A DNA stretch of 37,033 bases from Clavulina sp. PMI_390 (lineage: Eukaryota; Basidiomycota; Agaricomycetes; Cantharellales; Hydnaceae), in assembly GCA_015039315.1 (NCBI GenBank), contig WIDE01000058.1, positions 114,079 through 151,111 of the forward strand, given 5' to 3'. Numbering within the stretch: the first letter of the stretch is position 1; each line of letters begins with the position of its first letter. Under the pieces are notes generated by a model. It saw nothing but the letters and a program-made list of their open reading frames with translations. It searched no databases and was not told the origin of the DNA. Shown one piece after another: positions 10,463-19,806 of the stretch. Made by a program: the position numbers and the translations under genes.

Positions 10463-13400
10463 CTAGAGGTGGGTATCGTGCTCGGCAAAGTTGAGCTCGA
10501 GACTCTTGCGGTAGCTGTGGCCGAAGTGGCGCATGCCCTGGGTGTTTGCCTTGTGTAGCACACGCTCAATGGCATCAAGACCTACACATTCATAATTTGG
10601 GGAAATTATATGGAGTCAGTAGGTGTGTGTGAAGGTATGTAGCAACTAGGAGAAGCAGATGGGTCAGACTTGCAACGCACCCTTGTCGAGAGTCTCCAAG
10701 TTGGGTCCAAATGAGATTCGGACGAAGTGATGGCAGGGTGACTCGAAGAGGTCACGACGATGGGATGGGTTAATGTCGAAGAAGATGCCAGGGACAACAA
10801 TGGTCTTCTCCTTGAGGAGTTCCTCAAAGAATGTCTATGTACGCCAGAGATTCTCAATGTTAAATGCAAGAAAGGAGATAGAGATCGACGTACCAGGCCG
10901 TTGTTAAGCGGAGGAGGCAAGCTTGAAAGGTCCAGCCAGATGTAGAACGTGGCGGCAGGGGGGGTATGCACGGGGAGGCCCATGGCCTCGAGCCGCTGCA
11001 GGACGTGGTTGCGCTTCATGTGGAAGTGCTTCTGGAGGGCGAGCTACGGGTAGAGTGTTATGTTGGCTGCAAGTTCGTATGTAACGCACAGAGGAGAAAG
11101 AGCGACAAGACAAACCTTCTCAGCCTGGACGCGCTCGGGTTTAAGGAGATCAAGCGCTGCAACCTGCAGACTATAAGTTTAAAAGTAGAATCACATTAGC
11201 GCCTCATTCCCAACGTGATCAACAAGAGAGAATCTTGCTGACACTATTAACAAAAATGACTTACGGATGCGACGCACCACCATCCAAGAATGAGCCGGAC
11301 TGCGAGAGCGCACTGATCAAGTTCTTGGGACCAACGACCCAGCAGACTCGCCAGCCAGGGAGACGGAAGTTCTTGGTGAGACCATCAATCAGCACAACGG
11401 GGTCCTCATTGACATCTACAGGATAGTCATGGCCACACGGTCAGCATTTTTAGCGATGCTCCCAGGCACAAAAGACGTGAGGGGTGGACATACCATCAAC
11501 GTATGCGGCACCGCTCAATGATTGGCCATAGTCCTCTCCCTCCTTGGGGTAGATGTACCACGAGTAGAACTCATCGAGCACCAGGGTTGTGTGGGGCCTA
11601 GAGAGCGAAACGAGCTCTTTGAGTTCCTCTCCCCTAAAATTTGAAAGACAAGTCAATAATTGTACCGTAAGTCAGTGCTCAGCAGGGGAAAGAAGGGGAG
11701 AAAGTGAAACACATACATGACAGCCTGCCCAGTGGGGTTACGAGGGTTGCTCGCTACGACGACGGAAAGACCTTGGTTGTTGATGTCGCGCTACATATCG
11801 ACATCAGAAAGTACACTCGACGATCAACACGGATCCCCTTTTGGTGTAGAGTTTATTGTGCGCACCTGAAGCTGAGCAATATCGAGCTTGTAGCCATTCT
11901 CGGCGGTCAGACGGGTAGGAATGGGCACGAGGCGCTTGAAGACCGACAAGACCTAGACGCACAGATTCACCACATTAGTTCAACACAACAAGAGGCCACC
12001 GCCCGGCTGGGACTGACCTCAGAGTATGTAGTATATTCGGGCACTTGATAACCGCAATACACATCGCCAACAACGGCGGCCACACGGCTCAACCCTGCAC
12101 GTCCACCAGGGACGATACAGACGTTCTCGAAAGTGTACTGAGATTCCTTGTCCTTGCGGTAAGTGGCATTGTACATATCCGCGACAGCACTGCGGAGGGC
12201 CTTAAGACCGGTAGTGGGCGCGTACTCATTTGCGAGAGTTTCGATATTGATGGACTGAACGCGTGGGGGCGCGTCGGGGATGTCGCCTACCTCAGGGGCA
12301 CCTTGGCCGAGGTTGGCCTAGTAGGCAATAATTCGCGAACATGAGCGTCAAAGTGAACAGGTATGAGGTCAGAAGGTGCCGAGGTGTGTGGGGGATGGCC
12401 AACACATGAGCGTGGGAAAAGAAGGGGTGGAAAATGATGGTTCGGATCCGTGCCGAGGCAAAATGGAATCGATGGCATCATTGACAGGTCCCATCGCACG
12501 TGTTGAAGCAGCACAGACGATGAGGAGGGGGAGGGGGGAAAGCGAGGTGTGGGACGTGCGGTTAAATTTAGATCGGGGCGACATGAGGAAAAAAGAACGG
12601 CCACCCAAGTGGAGCAGCAGAAGCACGAGTGGGGTATTTGCCAGTCAAGTTGGTCAAACAAACAAATGCATGTAGTGATGGTGATCGAGGCGGAACCCAG
12701 ACCCAAATCGAGGGAGGGCGTGTATATATAAAGCAAAATGAACGGTTTAACGTCATCAGGACAAAAATAGTAAGTATCATCCTCCAAACCCTAGTAGAAC
12801 GGGAAACCCAGGAGCAACGCACCCATTCTTCGTTGCCGTAGGCAAAGCCATTTGCCATGGCACGGTCGGTACAGTAGATCACACCCGTCGCACCGGGGTG
12901 GGCAACACCTGGCACGGTCTCCCTACGCGATCGCCATCGCGAATATCAAATGAAATGAGGCGATGAGATCGCCAGATAAGACGGCGACAAAGGGCACCGA
13001 GACGCACTCATCGGGGTTGACAGTCTGGGGCTCAAAGGCGGTGTTTTTGAGGTTTCTTTTGTGTCCAGGGTACGAACGGAAGATCTAGAGAGTGGGGTGA
13101 ATGTGAAGAAGCCCGAGCAACGGGAACTGCGCGAGTGTGAGCAATACCTTGTAGGCCTCGGAGTCTGCTTCAGTCAGCTCCTTCTTGATGAACTCTCCGA
13201 CGATATCGCGGAAGTGGCCAGCAGGAGTGGTTGTCATGTCTGGTTCTCTGGAAGGAGAAAAAAAGGTTGTAGGTGGTAGGGAGGAAGAGGAGGAAGAAGC
13301 GCGCAAGTGGAAGTGTGTTGTAAATGAACCGACGTCGATTGCGATATAAATACCCACTCACTGTCCGTCTTTGTCTTGGGATGGCGACTTGACAGCGACA

Positions 13401-13564
13401 AGCGCGGCCTTAGTCTCAGTATCTTCGCTTGGCTTTTCCTCTGGTGCTACAACAATAACCTCTTCTGGCTCAGGGAGCGAGGCTTGTGCTTTGGCCTTTG
13501 GGGAGTGACGTTGACGATGAGCGTCTCTGATTGATTTGATCTTCGCGAGGAACGACGACATCAT
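10463..13564 (-). CDS. PLP-dependent aminotransferase, class I/II
   Basis: Thirteen exons (minus): 13564-13362, 13247-13148, 13084-13008, 12922-12823, 12317-12018, 11952-11866, 11790-11717, 11633-11494, 11415-11265, 11170-11116, 11043-10894, 10834-10681, 10581-10463; 569 aa. Fold type I landmarks are all present: NPRNPTG at residues 304-310, DEFY at 334-337 (Asp pairs with the pyridine nitrogen), GLTKNFRLPGWR at 372-383 with Lys375 the expected Schiff-base lysine and Arg383 a phosphate ligand, and VRISF with Arg517 the expected substrate-carboxylate arginine. The protein should therefore be catalytically competent; the amino-acid substrate is not predictable. The first ~70 residues are a non-catalytic extension, basic at the start and then acidic and Pro-rich. 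Met72 (MTTTPAGHF) is a plausible second start. Intron 4 (12318-12822, 505 nt) is far longer than the rest. The promoter is shared head-to-head with IPK1. Confidence 0.9.
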
Positions 13565-13842
13565 TCAATATCGTTCTTGGCGTGTGTTCGTTGCTGGATG
13601 CGAGGGTGTGGAAGACAGGTATGAACTACACTAATTCCTGACGACATCTTATTATGCTGCCCCCTTATACGACCAGCGACCAAACGCTGCGCGGCCTCCA
13701 TCATGCAAAACGGGCGACTGCCACGATGATCGTGTTCAACGTCATCGGCAATAACACTCCAATACAAACCTGAAGGCAGCCGAATTGACTGTTATTCATT
13801 GTTATTCCCCTGAGCGTTTGGCAGTTCGCGACTGATTGTCCA
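13565..13842. promoter_or_regulatory. Divergent promoter region, aminotransferase / IPK1
   Basis: A 278-nt spacer between the start codons of two head-to-head genes. Both 5' UTRs and both core promoters must fit here, so the genes probably share a bidirectional promoter. I see no clear TATA box on either side. Confidence 0.5.
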
Positions 13843-15417
13843 ATGTCCTTTCACCACAGTACCAGCACGGGAAACCATCGGGAAACTGAGCCAATCGACC
13901 TGCGAGGCACGACTGCCGATGACTGGCGCTATGTCTCTGAGGGGGGTGCCACGATCGTCTTTGCCTATGTCGGAACTCCCCATCAGAGTCTCGATGGGAT
14001 GGTTCTTCGTCTCAGGAAGGCTCCTCTAGGTGAACTTCAGCAAATCGTCCTCCCTACTCATAGCAAGGCTACGTATAACTCCGATCACCCTCCCGCCGCA
14101 ACTGCGGAGGCGGAAGCGGCAGAAGGAGAAGAGGACGATTGGGAGCTATATGAATCCGAGCCGGACGACGCGACGATCGCGTTCCAATCATGCGTCACCT
14201 CAAAACTCGTCCCACCAGAATTTCTCCCGCGCCTTCTCCCTGCGCGCGTATCGTTATCCCTGCTCTCAGCGCTTTCCCGTGCGCCTTGCTCGGCCCGCCC
14301 CCCGGAGAGGGTGCTCAGAGATGCGATCGACACGCGCAAGAGGCGTGCTGTGCTTGCTACGGACCTCGTTGGGTTCGAAGAAATGCGATCTTCAGATTCT
14401 CAACCACGCCACTTTGCGGTTGAAATCAAGCCCAAGTGGGCATTCCTCGCGAACCCCACATACCTCTCTCCCGAGACTGTGCATGTCAAAACCAAGTACA
14501 GTCGTTTCGTCATGCACACCTATTATCGTTCCCTCTCTGGCCACGCATCTGGAGAAGATTCAATCTCCTCGACATATAACCCGCTCGATTTGTTCTCTGG
14601 AGAAAAGTCGCGTGTCGAGAAGGCTGTTGGTGCGCTGTGGGATACGTGGATTGCCGCTGANNNNNNNNNNNNNNNNNNNNNNNNNNNNNNNNNNNNNNNN
14701 NNNNNNNNNNNNNNNNNNNNNNNNNNNNNNNNNNNNNNNNNNNNNNNNNNNNNNNNNNNNNNNNNNNNNNNNNNNNNNNNNNNNNNNNNNNNNNNNNNNN
14801 NNNNNNNNNNNNNNNNNNNNNNNNNNNNNNNNNNNNNNNNNNNNNNNNNNNNNNNNNNNNNNNNNNNNNNNNNNNNNNNNNNNNNNNNNNNNNNNNNNNN
14901 NNNNNNNNNNNNNNNNNNNNNNNNNNNNNNNNNNNNNNNNNNNNNNNNNNNNNNNNNNNNNNNNNNNNNNNNNNNNNNNNNNNNNNNNNNNNNNNNNNNN
15001 NNNNNNNNNNNNNNNNNNNNNNNNNNNNNNNNNNNNNNNNNNNNNNNNNNNNNNNNNNNNNNNNNNNNNNNNNNNNNNNNNNNNNNNNNNNNNNNNNNNN
15101 NNNNNNNNNNNNNNNNNNNNNNNNNNNNNNNNNNNNNNNNNNNNNNNNNNNNNNNNNNNNNNNNNNNNNNNNNNNNNNNNNNNNNNNNNNNNNNNNNNNN
15201 NNNNNNNNNNNNNNNNNNNNNNNNNNNNNNNNNNNNNNNNNNNNNNNNNNNNNNNNNNNNNNNNNNNNNNNNNNNNNNNNNNNNNNNNNNNNNNNNNNNN
15301 ATTGACCTCGATCCGAAGTCCGTTGCGCGGTTAGAGAAGTGGCGAGTGCTCGATAAGGATATTGCGCAGGCGTACGCTGCGCATCTCCGTGACTCAGGCT
15401 CGTCAGATAGTGGGTAA
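13843..15417 (+). CDS. IPK1: Inositol-pentakisphosphate 2-kinase, interrupted by assembly gap
   Basis: An open frame of 272 residues runs from ATG 13843 to the gap at 14661. After the gap, 39 residues ending at TAA 15415-15417 follow in the same nominal frame. WRYVSEGGATIVFAYVG near the N-terminus matches the glycine-rich nucleotide-binding entry of the family, followed by MVLRLRK. EIKPKWAFL at residues 194-202 is the hallmark EIKPK motif of IP5 2-kinases. RFVMHTYYRS and YNPLDLFSG follow as in fungal members, and the C-terminal IDLDPKSVARLEKWRVLDKDIAQAY fits the end of the domain. The enzyme phosphorylates inositol pentakisphosphate at the 2-position to give phytate (IP6). Introns inside the gap cannot be excluded. 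Its 3' end has been copied twice downstream (near 18960 and 21840) along with the DUF6534-type genes. Confidence 0.85.
   Translation: MSFHHSTSTGNHRETEPIDLRGTTADDWRYVSEGGATIVFAYVGTPHQSLDGMVLRLRKAPLGELQQIVLPTHSKATYNSDHPPAATAEAEAAEGEEDDWELYESEPDDATIAFQSCVTSKLVPPEFLPRLLPARVSLSLLSALSRAPCSARPPERVLRDAIDTRKRRAVLATDLVGFEEMRSSDSQPRHFAVEIKPKWAFLANPTYLSPETVHVKTKYSRFVMHTYYRSLSGHASGEDSISSTYNPLDLFSGEKSRVEKAVGALWDTWIAAXXXXXXXXXXXXXXXXXXXXXXXXXXXXXXXXXXXXXXXXXXXXXXXXXXXXXXXXXXXXXXXXXXXXXXXXXXXXXXXXXXXXXXXXXXXXXXXXXXXXXXXXXXXXXXXXXXXXXXXXXXXXXXXXXXXXXXXXXXXXXXXXXXXXXXXXXXXXXXXXXXXXXXXXXXXXXXXXXXXXXXXXXXXXXXXXXXXXXXXXXXXXXXXXXXXXXXIDLDPKSVARLEKWRVLDKDIAQAYAAHLRDSGSSDSG
14661..15300. other. Assembly gap (640 N)
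   Basis: A run of 640 undetermined bases inside IPK1. The true length may differ. Reading frames that appear to cross it are meaningless inside it. Confidence 0.99.
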
Positions 15418-16224
15418 CAAGATGTTGATTCAAGCTGGAGGGCTTTGATTACCAAATGTAGGAGTCATTGGATTTGGCATTCCAGTATTAGTATGGGATT
15501 TGGGGGTATGCAGCCATATGCAATGTCTGAAATATGGCGATTATCATCAATCACTGTCTCTCATAGTGATGAATATACCATGGGTATAAACCAGGGCCAC
15601 GTGGTCTTCATGCCAACACACATTTCCATTCGCTGAGTTCGTGGCTCTCCCCGCGGTCTCAGGGCGCCGAGTCATTCAATGAGGATACACGCATTAAGAT
15701 CATCCTTTTCTCATCAACTCATGAGGCTCCAGCATCGTCACACCCCAATTCCATCGCATTGAGTGTCTCTAGGGAGTTGACAACCAAAGATCTGCGCTGT
15801 GTGGTGGTCAAATAGATCCGCCTATTCTTATGACGGCATTCCATCTCGGATGACCGTGGAATTATGATATTGACTCAGTTTCCAGTGGTCGTTCATTTCA
15901 ACCAACCTCGATCCGTAACCTCAACGCATTTGATATGCCCATGCGGCACTGGGGTTTTATTAGGTCTGGACTGATTTACGAATGGATTCCGTCACTGATG
16001 CCTGGACCAGTGAGTGCGGCTGCATATAGAGATCACCTCCACAGTCTGGAGAACTCGAGTTTGTGGATGGTTTGTTAGTCTAGATATCCACACTTTCGCG
16101 CACGAGTTCGCATGATCAAGTCATCCCTGATGTACTGGGCACACTCCAATCGCCCCCAGCGTAGATACAACAAGAAGGTTATGATTCAGAATCACAGTAG
16201 CCTGGCCTCGCCGACAAGCGGGAT

Positions 16225-16233
16225 AATTTGAAA
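16225..16233 (+). promoter_or_regulatory. Conserved upstream box AATTTGAAA, gene C
   Basis: AATTTGAAA lies 146 nt before the start of gene C. The same box, in a similar context, precedes E, F and G, and a variant precedes D. The binding factor is unknown. Confidence 0.45.
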
Positions 16234-16370
16234 CTCCAAGATTGCCCGCCATCAGTTTATGCAGGTTTGTGGAGCGATTGGATAAATACCGCTTACTTTC
16301 GCCCACTCTCCTCCCATCACTTATCTCTTCTTTCCGCTAATCCCTCCTAACCACTAGAACGTCGATCTCT

Positions 16371-18553
16371 ATGGTATTATCCCCCGATCCTGTGCTTGGC
16401 AGCTTGTTTATTGGGAACACCCTGACCTCGATGTGAGTAACACGCTCCTGCTAGATTCAATACGCCGCTCGAAGCTTATGTTGGATGTCTGATAGTCTAT
16501 TTGGGGTCATTACCTTCCAAACCAAGCTGTACTTCACCAAGTTTCCCAGCGATTCGAGGGTACTGAAGGTCATGGTACGCTTCAAGGACAGCTTTGATAA
16601 TCTCTGATAGGTTACTGAATCTGCTTGATTCACCCTGCAGGTGGCTTTCCTTTGGTATGCGTGATTTCATGGCTGAGTATCCTTCCGTCTTGCTGCTCAT
16701 CACGTTCCCCAGGCTCGCGCAGCTCCTTGAAATGTATGTTTTGCTAGAGGAGCTATGATAACTACCCTCATCATCTTCTATAGAGTGATCTCTTCTCACA
16801 ACTTATATGAGCAAACGAACCGACATCCCGAAAGCTCCTCGCCAATTTTGCCTCGTAGCTCGACATGGTGTGCATGGTTGTGGGCGTTTGCACCTGGTTT
16901 ATTATTAATAAGCTTTGAATGATTTAGGGAGAAGGGGTATTGGTACACTCATACCGTGAGCGCCTCGGGAAATCACGACTATTACTTTATTGACCCGTAT
17001 CCTCTAACAGATTATCTCATCACTCATTGCCCAGTCTTTCTTTACGTATCGATTGTGGTCTCGTAAGTGTTAGCAAGCTGCGATGTAAACAGCTATCTGA
17101 TTGAATATCATAGTATCGCGGTATCGAGTGTATATTGGGATAATTGTGGGCAGCTGTTCTTGGCCGAATGGTAGTGTTTGTAACTGACCGAACGTTTCAA
17201 GGCATCCCTCATTCTGGTAAACTTTGGTGAGTGCGCTATAGGATCTACTCATATCGTGTCCGATTCCCAACTCACCAATGAAACACTAACTGACGCTTCA
17301 TAGGTGTAGCACTCAGTGAGTCAATTGAGACACGACCTTTGATTTCGCATGGGTTCCCTCACTCGACCTCAAAGGTGATAATTTGAATGACTACCTCGGT
17401 CGACCTCCCGAAGGCGCACACTATTTGAATAAAGTCATTGTAATTACCACATTCTCGGTATGTTCCTTTCCTTTCCCTGGATTTTTGTTCCTGAGACAGT
17501 CCACCGCTGTTTCGATCCCTGTTACAATAGTCTGTGATAGATTTGGCCATCGCATCCGGCGTTGTTATTATCATGCGAAAGCAACGTACTGGGTTCGTGC
17601 AGTAAGTTTCTCATGACAACGCTGATACTTTATGGTCCAGCGATTTTTGACGCTAGCCGATAAACGTGTTAGGACGGATCGCATTGTCAGTTGGATCATT
17701 CTTTATGGGGTGGCATCGGGGGTGTTGACCAGCCTTTTCGCTCTCGCGATCCTCGTGATGGTAAGGGCCCCATCGCCCGCTTGATTAAGGTTTCTTGGTC
17801 TCCGAGCATCTTCTTACTTATCAAAAATGCCTAGAACCTAGCGGGGGACGGCAGAAACGCGGTGGGCGTAGCAATGGTGAGCAGTTCCGCCCCCTGTATG
17901 GATGGTCACTTAGATCTGTACGCCATCCAAATAGTTTTTCGGAGGAGTATATATTGCTTCTGCGCTTGCACAGTGAGTTGCTCACTATGATAGGTTGTTG
18001 ATATGTCGATGCCATCCAGACTAACTCAGCCGCTGGAAGCCTCCATTCTCGCGCGGGTCTCCGAGAGGAACTCTTAAGAGAACATCGCCTACCGACTGGA
18101 AGAGGCCCCCGGCTTTCTTCAATCGAGTTCAGGGTCTTACCACCTAATTCTCCGCCGGGCCAAAAAACTACCGAGCCCATACCCACGCCAGCCCCTGGGC
18201 TAGTACCTTTACAACGTCCCCCCCTCCCAACCAGCGGCGAGGCGGCCAGCCTGCAGGTCATCACTGGTCCTGCCCATGCTATGTCAAGCGACGTGGCCAG
18301 TGTTGGAGTGGAAACAAGACCGTCAGCCAGCCAGCCTCGTCTCAACTCCGATGATGGGCTAGAAGCTTCTAGTGTGTTTTGCACTCCCCCTGATTCATTT
18401 CTGATCCCAGATTCAGCCCCAAGATTTCTCTCGAAGCCTGCCAGCGCCACTTTATTGCGTAGAGCTCCTCCTCGATTCAACCCCGCCGACTTATTTACCA
18501 ACGGAGCCGTGTCGTCTGAAATGAAGGAGCCGCCACTCAAAAATACTGGCTAG
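16371..18553 (+). CDS. DUF6534-type seven-helix membrane protein (gene C)
   Basis: Exons: 16371-16432, 16496-16574, 16641-16654, 16713-16733, 16784-16867, 16928-16955, 17011-17062, 17114-17145, 17202-17226, 17304-17315, 17375-17457, 17531-17601, 17673-17760, 17835-17876, 17935-17972, 18040-18553; 414 aa. Seven hydrophobic segments can be followed, starting GSLFIGNTLTSI/LFGVITFQTKLYF and including LIAQSFFTYRLW, DLAIASGVVIIM, VSWIILYGVASGVLTSLFALAIL and FFGGVYIASALA. The Ser/Pro-rich tail begins LHSRAGLREEL, then EHRLPTGRGPRLSS, and ends with PPRFNPADLFTNG. Exon 8 uses a weak GTGGGC donor, also near-identical in D and E, and the last intron ends GAAG where D and E have GCAG. All frames are open. 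The family is known only as a fungal membrane protein group; no activity is assigned. Confidence 0.85.
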
Positions 18554-18945
18554 GGCCTCAGCTGTCAATCTTTCTGGAGATATTCCGCTCAATCCATCAC
18601 TATGGCCACTGCGATCAACCGTGAGCGATATCACTTCCCCCCGTTTGCGTTTCATTCAATGAAGCAACACATATAAGGTTCATTTCACCAAACTGAAACT
18701 GCGATCAGTGACTTGATATTATGGGCTATGGGTCTCAATTCCAGCGCCGATACCTCAACTTGGCTTGGATGTGGTCAGCATGATCAGCTGTGGGCGGGGC
18801 TCGTCTGGTGGTCTTCTCGTCAAAAGGCCCAGCGTCAAGATCAAACCTATCATAGGCTAGCATAGTTTGTGCTTCATTATCCAGCCGATCGAAACCATGT
18901 GCTACCTTCGTCCCCTGAGAAGACGGCGCATCAGCTCATATTACT
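18554..18945. other. 3' flank of gene C
   Basis: Non-coding. It aligns in order with the 3' flank of gene E (25116-25470), for example GGCTAGCATA(A/G)TTT near 18860 and 25422. This shows that the duplicated unit extends about 350-400 nt past the stop codon. Confidence 0.5.
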
Positions 18946-18954
18946 AGTAGCGAT

Positions 18955-19032
18955 CACCTGCGGCGTATCTCCGTGACTCAAGCAATTCAGTCAGTGGATA
19001 ACAAGATGTTGTTTCAAGCTAGAGGGCTTTAT
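18955..19032 (+). pseudogene. IPK1 3'-end relic 1
   Basis: GCGTATCTCCGTGACTCA, then a stretch matching the IPK1 stop-codon region, then ACAAGATGTTG and CAAGCT(A/G)GAGGGCTTT, align with 15380-15445. Only the last dozen or so codons of IPK1 plus some 3' UTR were copied. It is not expressed as a kinase. Confidence 0.7.
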
Positions 19033-19659
19033 TTATTGGAGCCGTTAATCTGACATTCGGGTATTAGCATGAGTCCTGGGGCATGCACATATGGTGACTA
19101 TTTCAATTTAGGGGAGGACAGATATCATCTTTTTCGCGTGGTCTTGGCCAGCAGCATCGTCATCTCTGGAAAAATCGCACTAGGTGTCTCTAAGGAAATG
19201 GAGGTGATAATCTGAGATTGGCATGAAGCAGTGGCCAAATACAACCGCCTTCCTCTGGCGGGCATTGCATCCTGGCAGGCCGTCGGCATTTGATATTGAG
19301 TCAGTCCAGCAGTCGTTCATTTCAACCCACCCTGATCTGCAACCTCAACCCATTTGACATGCCGACGCGGCACTGCGGGGTTCCAGGAGGTCTTGCCCTG
19401 ATTTTCGAATGTATGCCGTCACCAACAGATGAGCCAGGGAGTGCTATGCGCACTGATAAGTCCAGGGCCTGGTGAGCTCGAGTTCCCAGATGGATCTGCT
19501 CAGTCCAGGCACCAAAGTTTCTGCGCACGAGTTGGTATGGTCAAGCCATTGCCGGTGAAATCGATACATTGCAACCGCAACTAGTGCATGCAAAGCGTGA
19601 ACGATCCATTATAGCATGCTTCCAGAATCATAACAGCCTGACCTGCTGACGCGCTGGGT

Positions 19660-19670
19660 AATTTGCTATT
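19660..19670 (+). promoter_or_regulatory. Diverged AATTTG box, gene D
   Basis: AATTTGCTATT sits about 147 nt before the D start, in line with AATTTGAAA of C and E. The second half of the box has changed. Confidence 0.35.
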
Positions 19671-19806
19671 GCAACGCTGTGGCCATCAGTTTGCACAAGT
19701 TTGAGGGGCTGTTTCGACAAATGTTTCTCGCTCTCATCCGCTCCCCTCCTTCATCGCCTTTCCCCCCTCCTAGTCAATCCACTCGAGTTCCAGAACGTTT
19801 CCTTCT

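Larger units (their letters stand above)
15301..18945 (+). repeat. Duplication unit 1: IPK1 3' end plus gene C
   Basis: This segment holds the authentic IPK1 C-terminus, about 950 nt of non-coding sequence, gene C and its 3' flank. It matches units 2 and 3 in order. Shared blocks include the IPK1 stop region (15377-15443), a block around 15890-16000 (TTCATTTCAACC...TTTGATATGCC...GCGGCACTG), the promoter box at 16225, and the 3' flank near 18870 (GGCTAGCATA). It is presumably the ancestral copy, because its IPK1 part is intact. Boundaries are approximate. Confidence 0.75.

Noticed and set aside
12287..12787. 166-codon minus-strand frame
   Set aside because: It covers intron 4 of the aminotransferase and overlaps exon 5 in another frame. 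The composition is low-complexity and no domain is visible.
14510..15455. Long reading frames across the N run on both strands
   Set aside because: The apparent length is made of undetermined bases. Only the IPK1 frame has real support on both sides.
17821..18540. 239-codon minus-strand frame
   Set aside because: Antisense shadow of the Ser/Pro-rich tail exon of gene C; it crosses three of that gene's exons and introns.
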